A DNA stretch of 64,000 nucleotides, from the NCBI GenBank assembly GCA_001931905.2, contig MSJI02000395.1, positions 1 through 64,000 of the forward strand, read 5' to 3'. Source of the DNA: Cladosporium sp. IMV 00045 (taxonomy: Eukaryota; Ascomycota; Dothideomycetes; Cladosporiales; Cladosporiaceae). Below are positions 44,085 to 54,422 of the stretch, piece after piece (the first letter of the stretch is position 1; each line of letters opens with the position of its first letter). The notes under the pieces were generated by a model. That model was not told where the DNA came from, did no database searches, and was given only the letters and a program-made list of their open reading frames with translations. A program made the position numbers and the translations under genes.

Positions 44085-45770
44085 ATGACCCAACCGGACT
44101 ACACGAACTGGTCGACGAGCGATCTCATAAAGCACATCCACCACCTCGAATCGCAAATCCCCCGCACAAACGACGACGACGCGCGAGCACCACCCTTCAA
44201 AAAGCCCAAAAAAGCGCCCAAACCCTTCGACGCCTCCCGCTACAACACGCGCCTGATCGCTCTTCGTTTCGCATACCTGGGTGGCGCATACAATGGCTTC
44301 GAACACCACACGGGCAACAAGACGCCCCTGCCGACGATTGAAGAGGAGCTTTGGAAGGCGCTTCGGAAGACGAAATTGATTTTCCCGACTTTCAAGGAGG
44401 GCAGGGAGGAGGAGGTGTGCTGGGATGGCGTGGACTACAGTAAATGCGGCAGGACGGATCGCGGAGTCAGCGCGTTTGGGCAGGTCATTGGTGTGCGGGT
44501 GAGGAGTGCGAGGGGAGTGAAACCAAGGCCCAAGAAGGCGAAAGAGGCGGAAAATGTGAATGCGGATACTGCTATGGCTGATGCTACTGGTGGCGCCGTC
44601 GCTTCGGCGGAGGGCGAGAATGTCGGAGCAGAGGAGCCTGAGGTGGAGCCTGAATTTGATCCTGTGCAGGACGAGCTTCCCTACATGCACCTGCTGAACA
44701 AAGTGCTGCCAGCGGATATTCGTATCCTCGCATGGTGTCCCAATCCTCCTAAAGACTTCTCTGCGCGATTCAACTGCAAAGAGCGGCGGTATCGATACTT
44801 CTTCACGAACCCTGCCTATAGCCCTCTTCCCGGTAGCAGCAGCTCAGCGCCGGGCGAAGGGTGGTTGAACGTTGCTGCCATGCAAGAAGCGGCGAAAAAG
44901 TACGAAGGTCTGCACGATTTCCGTAACTTTTGCAAGATCGATGCGAGCAAGCAGATCACCAACTTCCAGCGTCGCATCTTCCACGCTGGTATCCATGCGG
45001 TTGGGCCCCACGAGGATCCCGCCAATCTGGCCAGTCAGACTGGACTAGTCAACGGAGTTGCAGGGCAGGGCGGAGACGAGCGCGGCGTCGTGACACATGG
45101 TCCGCAGCTGTACTGGTTCGAGGTACGTGGTTCCGCTTTCCTTTGGCATCAAGTGCGCCACTTGATCGCAGTGCTGTTCCTCGTTGGACAGGGATACGAA
45201 GATCCTTCCATTGTAGACCGGTTGCTTGACGTAAAAGAGAATCCGACAAGGCCAACGTACGAGATGGCCAGTGATGCGCCGCTCGTGTTGTGGGATTGTG
45301 TATTCCCAGACCCCGAGAAGCTGGGCCAGGCGGACCACGATGCTGAGGGAGCTCAGACTGGCTACGAGGATGGGCTGAACTGGATCTATATTGGTGACGG
45401 CCGTGGCGGACAGGACAAATCCAAGCGCAACACGGCTGGTGCCGAAGACGGTAAGTACGGCCGTGGCGGCGTCATGGAGGACCTCTGGGCGCTTTGGCGG
45501 AGACGTAAGATGGATGAGATCCTGGCAGGCAGCCTCATGAACGTGGTGGGCCAGCAAGGAAAGGCTGTCGAACTTCCAGTCTCTCCGCCTTCAGTGAAGA
45601 GTGACCGTCTACACGATGGCAGCGAGTTGCCCCGGACGATAGGCAAGTACATCCCGGTGATGCAGCGTGACCGAATGGAGGAGCCGGACGTCATGAATGC
45701 AAGATACGCAGCTCGCAAAGGCCTTGTCTACCCTCGACCGACTGCGGAGGATACAGGCGTGGACGAGTAG
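44085..45770 (+). CDS. PUS3: tRNA pseudouridine synthase Pus3/Deg1
   Basis: From ATG 44085 (A at -3) the protein is 561 aa; the frame is open to an upstream ATG at 43953, giving 605 aa. It is a TruA-fold enzyme: RLIALRFAYLGGAYNGFEHH near residue 57, catalytic Asp at D125 in CGRTDRGVSA, and FSARFNCKERRYRYFF. It then has the Pus3-specific DFRNFCKIDASKQITNF, and the final GSAFLWHQVRHL (family motif III). The family makes pseudouridine at positions 38 and 39 of the tRNA anticodon stem. The region between residues about 150 and 195 is a low-complexity insertion. It is convergent with GPI15, 42 bp between stops, so the transcripts probably overlap. Confidence 0.93.
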   Translation: MTQPDYTNWSTSDLIKHIHHLESQIPRTNDDDARAPPFKKPKKAPKPFDASRYNTRLIALRFAYLGGAYNGFEHHTGNKTPLPTIEEELWKALRKTKLIFPTFKEGREEEVCWDGVDYSKCGRTDRGVSAFGQVIGVRVRSARGVKPRPKKAKEAENVNADTAMADATGGAVASAEGENVGAEEPEVEPEFDPVQDELPYMHLLNKVLPADIRILAWCPNPPKDFSARFNCKERRYRYFFTNPAYSPLPGSSSSAPGEGWLNVAAMQEAAKKYEGLHDFRNFCKIDASKQITNFQRRIFHAGIHAVGPHEDPANLASQTGLVNGVAGQGGDERGVVTHGPQLYWFEVRGSAFLWHQVRHLIAVLFLVGQGYEDPSIVDRLLDVKENPTRPTYEMASDAPLVLWDCVFPDPEKLGQADHDAEGAQTGYEDGLNWIYIGDGRGGQDKSKRNTAGAEDGKYGRGGVMEDLWALWRRRKMDEILAGSLMNVVGQQGKAVELPVSPPSVKSDRLHDGSELPRTIGKYIPVMQRDRMEEPDVMNARYAARKGLVYPRPTAEDTGVDE

Positions 45771-45812
45771 ATTAGAAGATAGATTCGAAACGACTTGAAC
45801 GACTTCCATTCC

Positions 45813-46515
45813 TCACGTCTTGGGTTCGTACAAGCATGCCCTCGCACCTCTCCATACTTCTTCCAATATCTCCCTTCGAGGCAGTGTCCTCTGTGAACAA
45901 GACGGGTTAGTAAAAATCCTCGGGCGACGTCTCGACACCACGTTCTGAGGCAACCAGAGTGAAACCACCTGTTCCCCCACGTAGATCAAAACCAAAACTC
46001 ACCGGAAACACAACAACAGCCCCCTCCTCCCCCTCAACCACAATACACAAATAAAACCTCACCTCGAACCCCCTAAAAGCCTCATGAATGAAAACATCCT
46101 GCACCGCACTCGCCGGAATGAAGCGCGTGCTCCCGCCCCAGAGAAAACTGCTCCCCGCGGTGGCAGTCTGCACGCCCAAACCTCTGATCACGAGCAGAGA
46201 TTCCGAAGAGTAGCCTTTCCTGAGAACGAGCCAGAGGACCAAACCGTAGGCGCAGACGCGGATGGTGGGGGAGATGGCGCTGGCGTGGCGGAGGGCGGGG
46301 AGGGTGGGTTTCAGGTGGATGGGGAGGGAGTATGCGGTACCCGCGAAGAGGTGCTGGTATTCGAGGATAAGGGCGAGAAGGGTGAGGAAGCCGGCTGATA
46401 CACGGATTAAGACCAGAAAGGAGTTGCGCAGGTGGGCGGCCAGTGTTGTTGGTGGAGAGCGCGTGGAAACCGTGTAGAGGACTGTGGTTGGGGTTGGACG
46501 TTTGATTGTGAGCAT
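45813..46515 (-). CDS. GPI15: PIG-H/Gpi15 subunit of GPI-GlcNAc transferase
   Basis: Exons 46003-46515 and 45813-45890, intron 45891-46002 (112 nt), 196 aa. The start MLTIKRPTPTTVLYTVSTR at 46515 is the first ATG of this frame. Two hydrophobic segments (SFLVLIRVSAGFLTLLALIL and VCAYGLVLWLVL) precede the PIG-H domain: SESLLVIRGLGVQTATAG, then IPASAVQDVFIHEAFRGFEV and RFYLCIVVEG, with the tail RTLPRREILEEVWRGARACL after the splice. PIG-H with PIG-A, C, P, Q and Y starts GPI-anchor synthesis on the cytosolic face of the ER by making GlcNAc-PI. The tail is placed in frame only by this intron, so the splice is well supported. Function is by family. Confidence 0.86.
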
Positions 46516-47612
46516 TGTTGAGATTCTAGACCAAATTTCCTTGTCCTGTTGTTGGATGTTGGTGTTGACTCCAAAGGCAGGACAGTATTCCTGTGGGAGG
46601 TTGAACGGCCAAATGCCTTTGTGAGGATGCTCCAAAGTCCGCGCGCAGTCTGCCGACGTCGAACCTCAACTGGCAAGCGAGCGGCGACACAGAGTTGTCG
46701 TCCAGTAAAGAGGAACAAGTATCAATTGGTTTGAATTCGAACAAAAGCACCAAATGTACCAAAGCGAAAGCATTGGGTCTTGTATAGATATCTAAGAAGT
46801 CTTGATACTGTACCGCTGTCGGCTTCCCAATTAGGCAAACCGCGAACTCAACCTCACAGCAAAAACTGACAATTTACTAGCGCGCGCTCGAATTAAGCCA
46901 ATGAGAAGTCAGTATTAGGAATCACATCACTTCCGCCTCGATTCGCGAATAGAACAAGCCGTAAATCATGCGCAACGCATACAATGTAACAACATCGATG
47001 CCATTATATTCTCCAGATCGTTATTGCACCCGTTCTGGATCCTGATGTGCCTCAATTTGAGCAATGCGGCCACCCCGCGGCGGCTCACTGGGCGACGAAA
47101 CACCGCAATGAATGGGAAGTAGAGATAGAATTAACATAGAGTATTTTGGGTCATTACTGCATATATAAACGTTTCAAAACATTCTGTCGTGAGAGAGCCA
47201 TCATCGTCAGCTTCTCTCTTGTCGCGGCCGTCCTCAGATCAACAACGGAGCCCATCGAGAACGTGCTATTCTATCCGACTCAAGTAGGACTTTGCCTCCT
47301 CCTCCAAAAGACCCATCTTCGCGCCAAGGCATTTGCCGCCTTGATTGCGCTCCTGTCTCCGTCGTATACTGGAGTGTCCTCTCTGCAGTAGAAAACATTG
47401 CGCAAATTTCCTCTCCGCATCCAGTAAAGAATGGCGCTTGGCCTCCGAACTCATCATAACCGAAATCGGGTTTGCGCGGCGCGCGCTTTTCTCGGTTGCT
47501 GGGCTTGGTGCTAATTGGCCAGCGACCAAATTCGTATCTTTTTGTTATGCCTCTCATTGGCAGGTTGTTGCAATGATAAAATCTTGCCTCCCCGGGCGGG
47601 CCTCTTCCCTGC
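46516..47612. other. Intergenic, no gene seen
   Basis: Between the GPI15 start and the stop of the upstream minus-strand gene. Frames of 60-160 codons occur but lack domains and consistent codon pattern. Confidence 0.4.
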
Positions 47613-48733
47613 TCAATCAACAGGCACGACCTCACTGATAGCCACAACGGAGCCACCTTTGTTGACAGCATCCAAGCTGACAATCGAAGGCTCGCCCGCA
47701 ACCACACGCGCAGTCTCAAGGCTGACCATCTGCAACGAGTCCATGCATTTGAGCATTTCCTCCACCCACTTCTCCTCCTCGACTTTCATGCGCATTTGCT
47801 GCTTGGCCATTTTGCTGCGCTTGACTTTCATGCCCGGCGTGCCGCCCATTGGAGCCAGGACGGGAGAGATGCTAGGGGAGGAAACGACGCTCAGAGCCCC
47901 TTCGTTTGCTGGTGTGGTGGGTGCGGAGAGGATGGCGTCGAGTTCGAGGCACTGGTGGATGAGCTCTTCGATGCCGTTGCGGGTCATGGCGGCTTTGGGG
48001 CCGACGAGTTCGAAGTAGTCTGCGCCCCAGAGTGGGTCGGCCGCGAGGGCTGAGCGCAAGCTGTCCAGGAAGAAGATGAAGCTGGGGAGAGTTGGGCCGT
48101 CGAGAGTGAAAGGGTAGTGGACGTCGCTGAGTAGGCAGGCTGCGTAGAGAAGGCGAATTGTGAATTCGGAGTCCAGTGAGTGAGCGACCACGCAACCTGG
48201 GCATCCACGAGTGTAAGACCAGTCACGCTCGCGGTCAAGAAAGCATTGTAACCAGAGGAAAGCGGCTCTGGCGGAGGCGGTGTAGGCGAATTCGTGATCG
48301 GCCGGATTATTTGATCGAGTGAAGTGGTAAGCAGTTGATTCGGCTTTGTCGAAAAGCTCAATGATGGGAACAAGGAGGGCGTGGATGATGTCGCGGTTGA
48401 GAATGTATTGTGATGCTAATGAAGGATCGTCGTGTTGGTCGCAGAAGCTGGATCGAGATGTCAGTATTGAAACACATGGTTGTCAACTGAAGGGTAAACG
48501 AACTCGTAGAGGTAATGTTCTGCAAGGTGGTCACGCAAGATGGTGAAACCGCCGCTCTGAGCGAGGCTCTCCACGTCTTCCGTCTTCAGGTCAAATGGAG
48601 ACCCATGGGGTAGTGAACCGGTCATCTGGACAGGAACGGCAGAGGGCATGGCCTGTTCGGCGTCGTCTCCAGTGGGGTGGATAGTGACGGCGGGCGTGGC
48701 AGCAGCAGTAGCAGCGCCTGCTCTTCGGTCCAT
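47613..48733 (-). CDS. Conserved fungal protein, possibly Clp1 (clampless)-like
   Basis: Exons 48504-48733 and 47613-48447, intron 48448-48503 (56 nt), 354 aa. The donor GTTCGT is unusual, but the join gives one continuous frame. Blocks: DVESLAQSGGFTILRDHLAEH, NRDIIHALLVPIIELFDKAE, the distinctive DWSYTRGCPGCVVAHSLDSE, and FTIRLLYAACLLSDVHYPF. The helix-rich body ends in a Lys/Met/Glu-rich coil (KVKRSKMAKQQMRMKVEEEK). The CPGC motif and general layout remind me of ascomycete relatives of basidiomycete Clampless1, but I cannot verify this here. No enzymatic residues are obvious. The role is unknown; the family in basidiomycetes acts in mating-type development. Nearest homologues are probably single-copy fungal proteins. 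Confidence 0.75.
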
Positions 48734-51700
48734 TCTCGATCAGATCGAGGGCATTCCCTCTATATCTATACCAACGCGGTCTGAGGGCGAGGTACGCCCG
48801 AACAAGGCACCCTCCACTGGAGGCACTTGGCGCGGCGACCGGGTTTGCGTGGATCAAAGGGTCCTTGCCTTCCTTGACCGATCGCTTCGCCCGGGCTCGT
48901 AGAACCTAGATTGCACGCAAGGATACCTAGTTCCGAAACGCGTCGCAAGGGTAGGAGTAGTGGTAGCGAGGTTGAAGCGAGAAAGCAGACGAGCAAACGG
49001 GCGAGAAGAACGAACAGGTCTAGTAGCTGAGAGTAGGGCGGCCGGCCTGGGGCGTAGAGAGCTCTCTCTATCTGTTGCTCATGTTGCTTCTTGCCCCCTC
49101 CTACCTTACCTCAAAATGATGCTAGTCAGGCTGCAGACCAGAGGTCGCCGGCGCTAGACATGGAGGCAATGAGCACAAGCGCATATAATTGCAGTGGTAA
49201 GCTTGATAGCGCGCGCGTCAATAAAGGCTCTCCGGCGGCGCGGGCGCAGGACAACGGCAAACACGTGCTGAGGAGTTGCTGCTGAGCCATGGTCACACGC
49301 ACTGTCAAGTAGACGCCTGGGCCAGTGGTGCGCGGCATAGTAGTAGTTAGTATACAGGAGGAGTAGGGCGAGCGTCTCGGCTTACAGGCCAGCTGATCCG
49401 GAGCACTCCGGCCCGTGGCGACTACCTTTATTCCTGTAGGAGATTACAACCGGGTCCGGAAGAAGAGCAGCATACCACATGCATTATTTGGAGAATGTGC
49501 TTCGCCGTGCTATCGTGACATATAGCGGTACTTCCAAGCAGCAGCAGCGAGAACACCAACACATCAGCAACAGCAACATTAACGACATGTGAAGATGACC
49601 TTCATGACCCGGTGGCGGCCGTTCAAAGGCGCTATCTCGGTGCTTCCACCAAAGTCACGCAAGCAACAAACGAATATAGACAGTGTGCCATGGAGAAACT
49701 TGGGTTTCCCTCGGAAGGAAGTGGAGGAGAGTTCTGCTTAGAACGTTTCTGGAATACCACCGAGTGGATCGTCAGGGTCGACCTGGCCAGATGGAGGAAA
49801 TGATTATTATGATTTGCCCCCGGGACAGCATCCGCGAGCCGCGTAGATTTGCAAAGAAAAATCTTGGAGCGGTAGGCGACGTTTCTGATTGACCAGAGGG
49901 CTGATTGACTCTCGGCGGACTCTCGCTGGCGCCGCGCATCACCACTCTCGGGCCTCTCCCGCCAGCGATATTGGACGAGACGAAGAAGCGGTGGAAGGAT
50001 TTTGGTCGATTTCTGTGCAGAGAGGCTATCGGCATCCGAGGGCTTTGGGAGCACACCACACCTGTAACTTGCCGCGTGGTTGGTACGGGCTACACTCTAT
50101 CAGCCGCAGGGTCTTAGGATACATACCCTTACATACAACAGATATACGTCGTGTACAACCACAGCACGCATGCCCATCACCTGTAATGTGTCTCATGCCC
50201 TTCCTTCACCGCATCCAACGCCTGTCAAACAAGCAACCCCAGTCGTTTCTCCCGGACGCAGCAGCGAGCAGGCGACTCTCAGCCTGGCACATGACTTATA
50301 CACGCAGCGTCTAGACCGCTCGTGAAACCCGCTGCGTTGTCGGGACATCCGATCAGCAGGTCCGCCTGGCTGGGATATCTACTGTAGAACAATAATAACA
50401 ATAGGAGAACAGCGCGCCTATTGGCAAAAGTCCGGCGTACTCGGATACCTGAGCCGCCGCCGGCCGGCCAGGCAGGCAGACGACGAGACAGACGGCATGC
50501 CTCACCACCGTCGGATTTCAAGATGCACAAGGAACCAGCCTGCCATCTCGACCTCTTCATGCTCGTCCAAATTAAAATGCCAGACTGATTATTGGAGGTC
50601 TAGAATGTCATGCTAAGAATTGATCGCTCTAGCTTAGCCCTCTCCGCGGAGCCCAGCACAGCCAGTCGTGCGACTTCTCAAGCCTCGTTGGTTGGCTGTC
50701 AGCCTGTCAGCCTGTCTTTCTCCAGTCGTTTCCCCCACGATGTCCTGCTCTCCACGCCGAGCAAAACGTGTCGCATACCCAGGTGCATACCAACATGCGT
50801 ATGCAGAGCGGCACAAATAGACGCCACGCGCGCCACTCGCTGGACCACGTTTCTGCGCCAATGGGAAACATCGCCAATCGCCGCTGCGGTCATACTCAAT
50901 TTCCCACAGAGCCGGAAGCGAGTCGGCTGGATTGATTAGCGGAACATAGGCTGGAGCGAATTGGACTTGAGGTTGGCTTGGTCGACGGTTTCGACTTGCG
51001 TTCTCCGTGTAACAGGATGAGGGGAGCGGTAGGTTCACGACATTTGGGGAGCTTGCTCGAGCGTGGTGGCTTGCGCAGGGTGCGCGGTCACTTCTCCGAA
51101 ACAAAATCTTGACCATGCCATCAGCATAGTACAATCCTATATGCCTTACAGGATGGCTAAATGGTAAGAGCGCCCATTATACAGCCGGCTGAGCAATTTG
51201 ACATTCCAAATCCGGCCACCGTATAGGCGGCGCTATAGCTGAGCCAGCCAGCGGATTGCATCCCTACTCGCGATGTGATAGCGGCTGGCAGCTGGATCAG
51301 GCTGCCACGCAGCTATAACGTCTGGTAGCGAAGCGAGTGAATCCTACCGTAACACTCGTGTCTTGTTATGGCCTCGTGCTATTGGAGAGGATGAAAGCAA
51401 ACCCCTGGAAGGATCAGCAGTCAGCTGAGCTGCCCGCATAACGGCTATACTGTTGTTGCATGGACGACATGGATGAGCACGCTCTGTCAAGGCTCCGGCA
51501 TTGATTGATTACCAATATCAATTAGAAGCTCAATTTGAATCACAGGCCCCAGGAGTCACCACCACGAACCCTTGCAGATAGCTTTTCAAACCAAATCCAA
51601 TCTTCACATAAACAGTTTACGTTTCTTCAGAACAAGTGAATCAATGAGTTTATTGCTCGACAATGACATCCTCATCTCATCATTACAATCAGTGAACAAG

Positions 51701-52118
51701 GTGCAATGTGAAGTCATCTATCCAAAACTGTAGCATTTTCGCAATAGCCGTGAACAAATGACGAGCTCCCATCGTACATTGTGTTGGGAAACTCCTGCTT
51801 CACATAGGAGAGACCTCACCGACGTTTCATTAACATGAATCACCCCAACAGTCTCTTTGCATGGCATTGAAACGCTGCGATTCGACCAAAAGATCATCCT
51901 TCTCCCACGGGCTGCTCATAAGATATCGTCGTAACGTGAATGACTTTCATACCATGGGAGTCTACACACTCTTTTCCCGATCCTGATAATATACCGAAAT
52001 CTTCTTCCCCTGGCCTTGCTGCCGTAATCAAGGTAGAGAGACCTTTTAGCACACTCAGAGTAAGCGGTATACGATCTTCCCGCCCTGCAATTCGCAATCA
52101 TTACCCAAACCCATCAAA
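48734..52118. other. Longest gene-free stretch (about 3.4 kb)
   Basis: No coding frame here has recognisable features. Composition shifts: G/C- and CAG-rich runs near 49.5-50 kb, GC-rich near 50.4-50.5 kb (GCCGCCGGCCGGCC), then A/T-richer sequence. Short tRNA-like boxes near 51154-51213 do not fold as a tRNA (see rejected). The right-hand end contains the 3' flank of the pseudokinase gene. It could be regulatory, or relics of mobile elements too decayed to identify. Confidence 0.35.
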
Positions 52119-54422
52119 TCAACCAGACCTGACCCTTCCCAACGCCCTCTTCCAACTCTTAACCTTCCCAGTCATAGACCCCGAGAAACTCTCCGAGCGT
52201 GAATGCACTCTCTCCCTAGGAACATCCGGCGCCTCCGCAACATCAACATAAACACCCGACCCAGAAGCAGACCCATCGCCATCGCCAGCGCCCGCACTAG
52301 CGCCAGAACTCGCATCCATCTCCGCCTCGACCTCACCCGCCCAAACCGCCTGCGAACCCGCACTCTCCCTCCTCCCCTGCGCCACGCCCATGAGACAGCT
52401 CCTTACGCGCAGCTTCTCCTCCTTCGCGCTCCCCATGACCAACCCCGGAACATCCTCACCATCGTCCCAAGCCCGTCCCGCGCAGCAGAGTTTCCTCCCC
52501 ACGCCACCGCCTTCGAGCGCGACCTGCACGCAGTCGCGGATCTGCTGCGCGGTGGGGCGGAGAGTGGCGTTCTGCGCCATCATGCGCTTGCACAGGCGCA
52601 GGAGCTCCGGCACGCAGCGGAAAACGGGCTCGGGGCGCCGGGTGCTTTCGGCGCGCAGGTGCGAGAGCCAGGCGTCGAGGCGGGAGGGGTCGAGGGCGTG
52701 GAAGGAGGCGTCCGGGCGGGCTTTTTGAGTGCGCGTACGCGGTGGGCTGCTGCCGCTGTTGGTGCTGGTGCTGGTGCTGTAGATGGAGAGGTTGGAGCTG
52801 GCGAGGGTGGTGGGGGAGGAGGCGGTATTGGTGCATTGCGAGCGGTATTTGACGAAGTCGGTGGTTTTGCCGCGGAGGAGGAAGGTGAGCAGGTCGAGGT
52901 AGACGCAGGCGAGGGAGAAGATGTCGGACATTTCGGGCGTGGCGGTGGGGAGGTCGCGGAGGGTGGATGGGTCGAGCATGGTCGGTTTGGGCAGGATGCG
53001 GGGGGTGATGGTGCTTGTGGGTGATGGGGGAGGTTGTTGTTTGGGCGATGATGGCGCGAAGGAGGGGATTGGAGAGGGTAGATGTCTTGAGAAGTTGCGG
53101 AAACCGGTCGATGGACGCGATATGGTAAAGGGAGAAATGGTTGATGCCAATGAGGTAAGGCTGTTGCTGCGGCCTGAGTGTGTGAAGGTCGGTGAGGCTG
53201 GAGTCGTGTTTGCGGTAAAGCTATTACTGCGCGTGCTGCTGTTGGTCGATCTCGACGAGTTGGAAGAAGAAGAGCTGACACCACTGCTCATCTTTCTGAT
53301 CTTCGAAAGAGCGCCCATGCTGCTAAGGGGAGGGCTGGTGACAAAAGTAGGTAGCTCGCGGCAGATCTGAGACTCCGGAGCAGCGTAATCGTACGCCTCC
53401 GACTTGCTTCTTTTCTTGCCATGCTGAAACGTGCGTAAGCTACCGACTTCGGCATATGCTATGTGGTTGTTGTGGTCAATGAGGATGTTCGATGGCCGGA
53501 TGGCAGTGTGTGCTGTTCCGCGGCCATGCAAAAATGCCAAAGCATCTGCCAGGCAGTGCATCCACTCGAGAAGCAGGGCAGGTCGCTCGTGCGTAGGTAT
53601 TCGGACGAATTGCATGGGGGTGCGGTGGTCGATGAAAGTTCTCAGAGTGTGCTCAGCGACAAAGTCGGAAAGCACATAGCCAGAATCTTCAGATGTATAG
53701 GAGGCCCAGGTGCTCGCGATGTGCTCGTGGCGGAAGCACTGCGCTTTCTTCACATCTTTGAGGAAGGTCTCATGGTGGCTCAATCCAGTCTCCTTTTCAG
53801 TCAACTCGAACTTTCGCCGGACGAATATCTCTTCAGGCCGACCAGGAAAATGGACTCGATCCCATGATTGCAAACTGACAGCTGGTGGTAGCGTGTTGAC
53901 GTATTCCATCGGGATATGCTCCTTTGGTCCATAGTCGATGTGTGCACCTCGTTGCAATTCTCGCAACAGGTAAACGAACTGTGTGTCGTAGAATTTCTTG
54001 TTCAGGGCTTCATCTTCGTCATAGGCCAGCTCCAGGCTCTGCACGTTCTCCAATGGAATGGGCAAATCATCGTCATCCCAGGAATCATCGATGCATCCAA
54101 AAATCTGATCTGGCACGCCAATCTCGGTGAGGACCAAGAACAATCGCTTTCCTCTTTCAAGAATCCATTCCATGTAGGTATCATCTGTCAAACCCTCACC
54201 AAACGCCAGCGGTCGATCGAGGAACTGGCGCTCCTCACCACGCAACTTCGACACCACAAAAGCTCGAGTGACTTTTGCATTGATGCGGTCGTCAGTCCAC
54301 CAGAGCTGCTTGAGCGCGGCGTGAGGTGTGACGAGGGAAGGGCCGCCATAACCGTAAATGTAGGCGTTCAGAGCTACTTGACCAGCAGTGAGCGGGACCT
54401 GGGCGAAACTGCGCGTGCCCAT
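52119..54422 (-). CDS. Large pseudokinase-like protein lacking catalytic motifs
   Basis: Single minus-strand exon, 767 aa, ATG at 54422 (MGTRSFAQVPLTAGQVALNA). Residues about 1-200 form an N-terminal domain, unassigned. From about 200 there is a kinase-like fold: ETFLKDVKKAQCFRHEHIAS (helix C region), then HCLADALAFLHGRGTAHTAI at 289-308. The HRD motif is HTA (H305, T306, A307), Lys is R309, N312 is kept, and the DFG motif is EVG (325-327). APE is kept (APES, 348-351). The activation-loop region is followed by a Ser/Thr-rich insert (about 365-490), then the F-helix-like SDIFSLACVYLDLLTFLL. Loss of the catalytic Asp and the metal-binding Asp means no ordinary phosphotransfer. A disordered tail with Asp/Gly/Ser repeats ends the protein. 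It is probably a scaffold. Confidence 0.78.
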   Translation of the reverse strand: MGTRSFAQVPLTAGQVALNAYIYGYGGPSLVTPHAALKQLWWTDDRINAKVTRAFVVSKLRGEERQFLDRPLAFGEGLTDDTYMEWILERGKRLFLVLTEIGVPDQIFGCIDDSWDDDDLPIPLENVQSLELAYDEDEALNKKFYDTQFVYLLRELQRGAHIDYGPKEHIPMEYVNTLPPAVSLQSWDRVHFPGRPEEIFVRRKFELTEKETGLSHHETFLKDVKKAQCFRHEHIASTWASYTSEDSGYVLSDFVAEHTLRTFIDHRTPMQFVRIPTHERPALLLEWMHCLADALAFLHGRGTAHTAIRPSNILIDHNNHIAYAEVGSLRTFQHGKKRSKSEAYDYAAPESQICRELPTFVTSPPLSSMGALSKIRKMSSGVSSSSSNSSRSTNSSTRSNSFTANTTPASPTFTHSGRSNSLTSLASTISPFTISRPSTGFRNFSRHLPSPIPSFAPSSPKQQPPPSPTSTITPRILPKPTMLDPSTLRDLPTATPEMSDIFSLACVYLDLLTFLLRGKTTDFVKYRSQCTNTASSPTTLASSNLSIYSTSTSTNSGSSPPRTRTQKARPDASFHALDPSRLDAWLSHLRAESTRRPEPVFRCVPELLRLCKRMMAQNATLRPTAQQIRDCVQVALEGGGVGRKLCCAGRAWDDGEDVPGLVMGSAKEEKLRVRSCLMGVAQGRRESAGSQAVWAGEVEAEMDASSGASAGAGDGDGSASGSGVYVDVAEAPDVPRERVHSRSESFSGSMTGKVKSWKRALGRVRSG

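Noticed and set aside
51147..51213. tRNA-like A box (near 51154) and B box (near 51203)
   Set aside because: A D-arm can be drawn, but the acceptor ends do not pair (5' TACAGGA has no TCCTGTA partner downstream) and the anticodon loop lacks T33. At most it is a decayed tRNA-like element.
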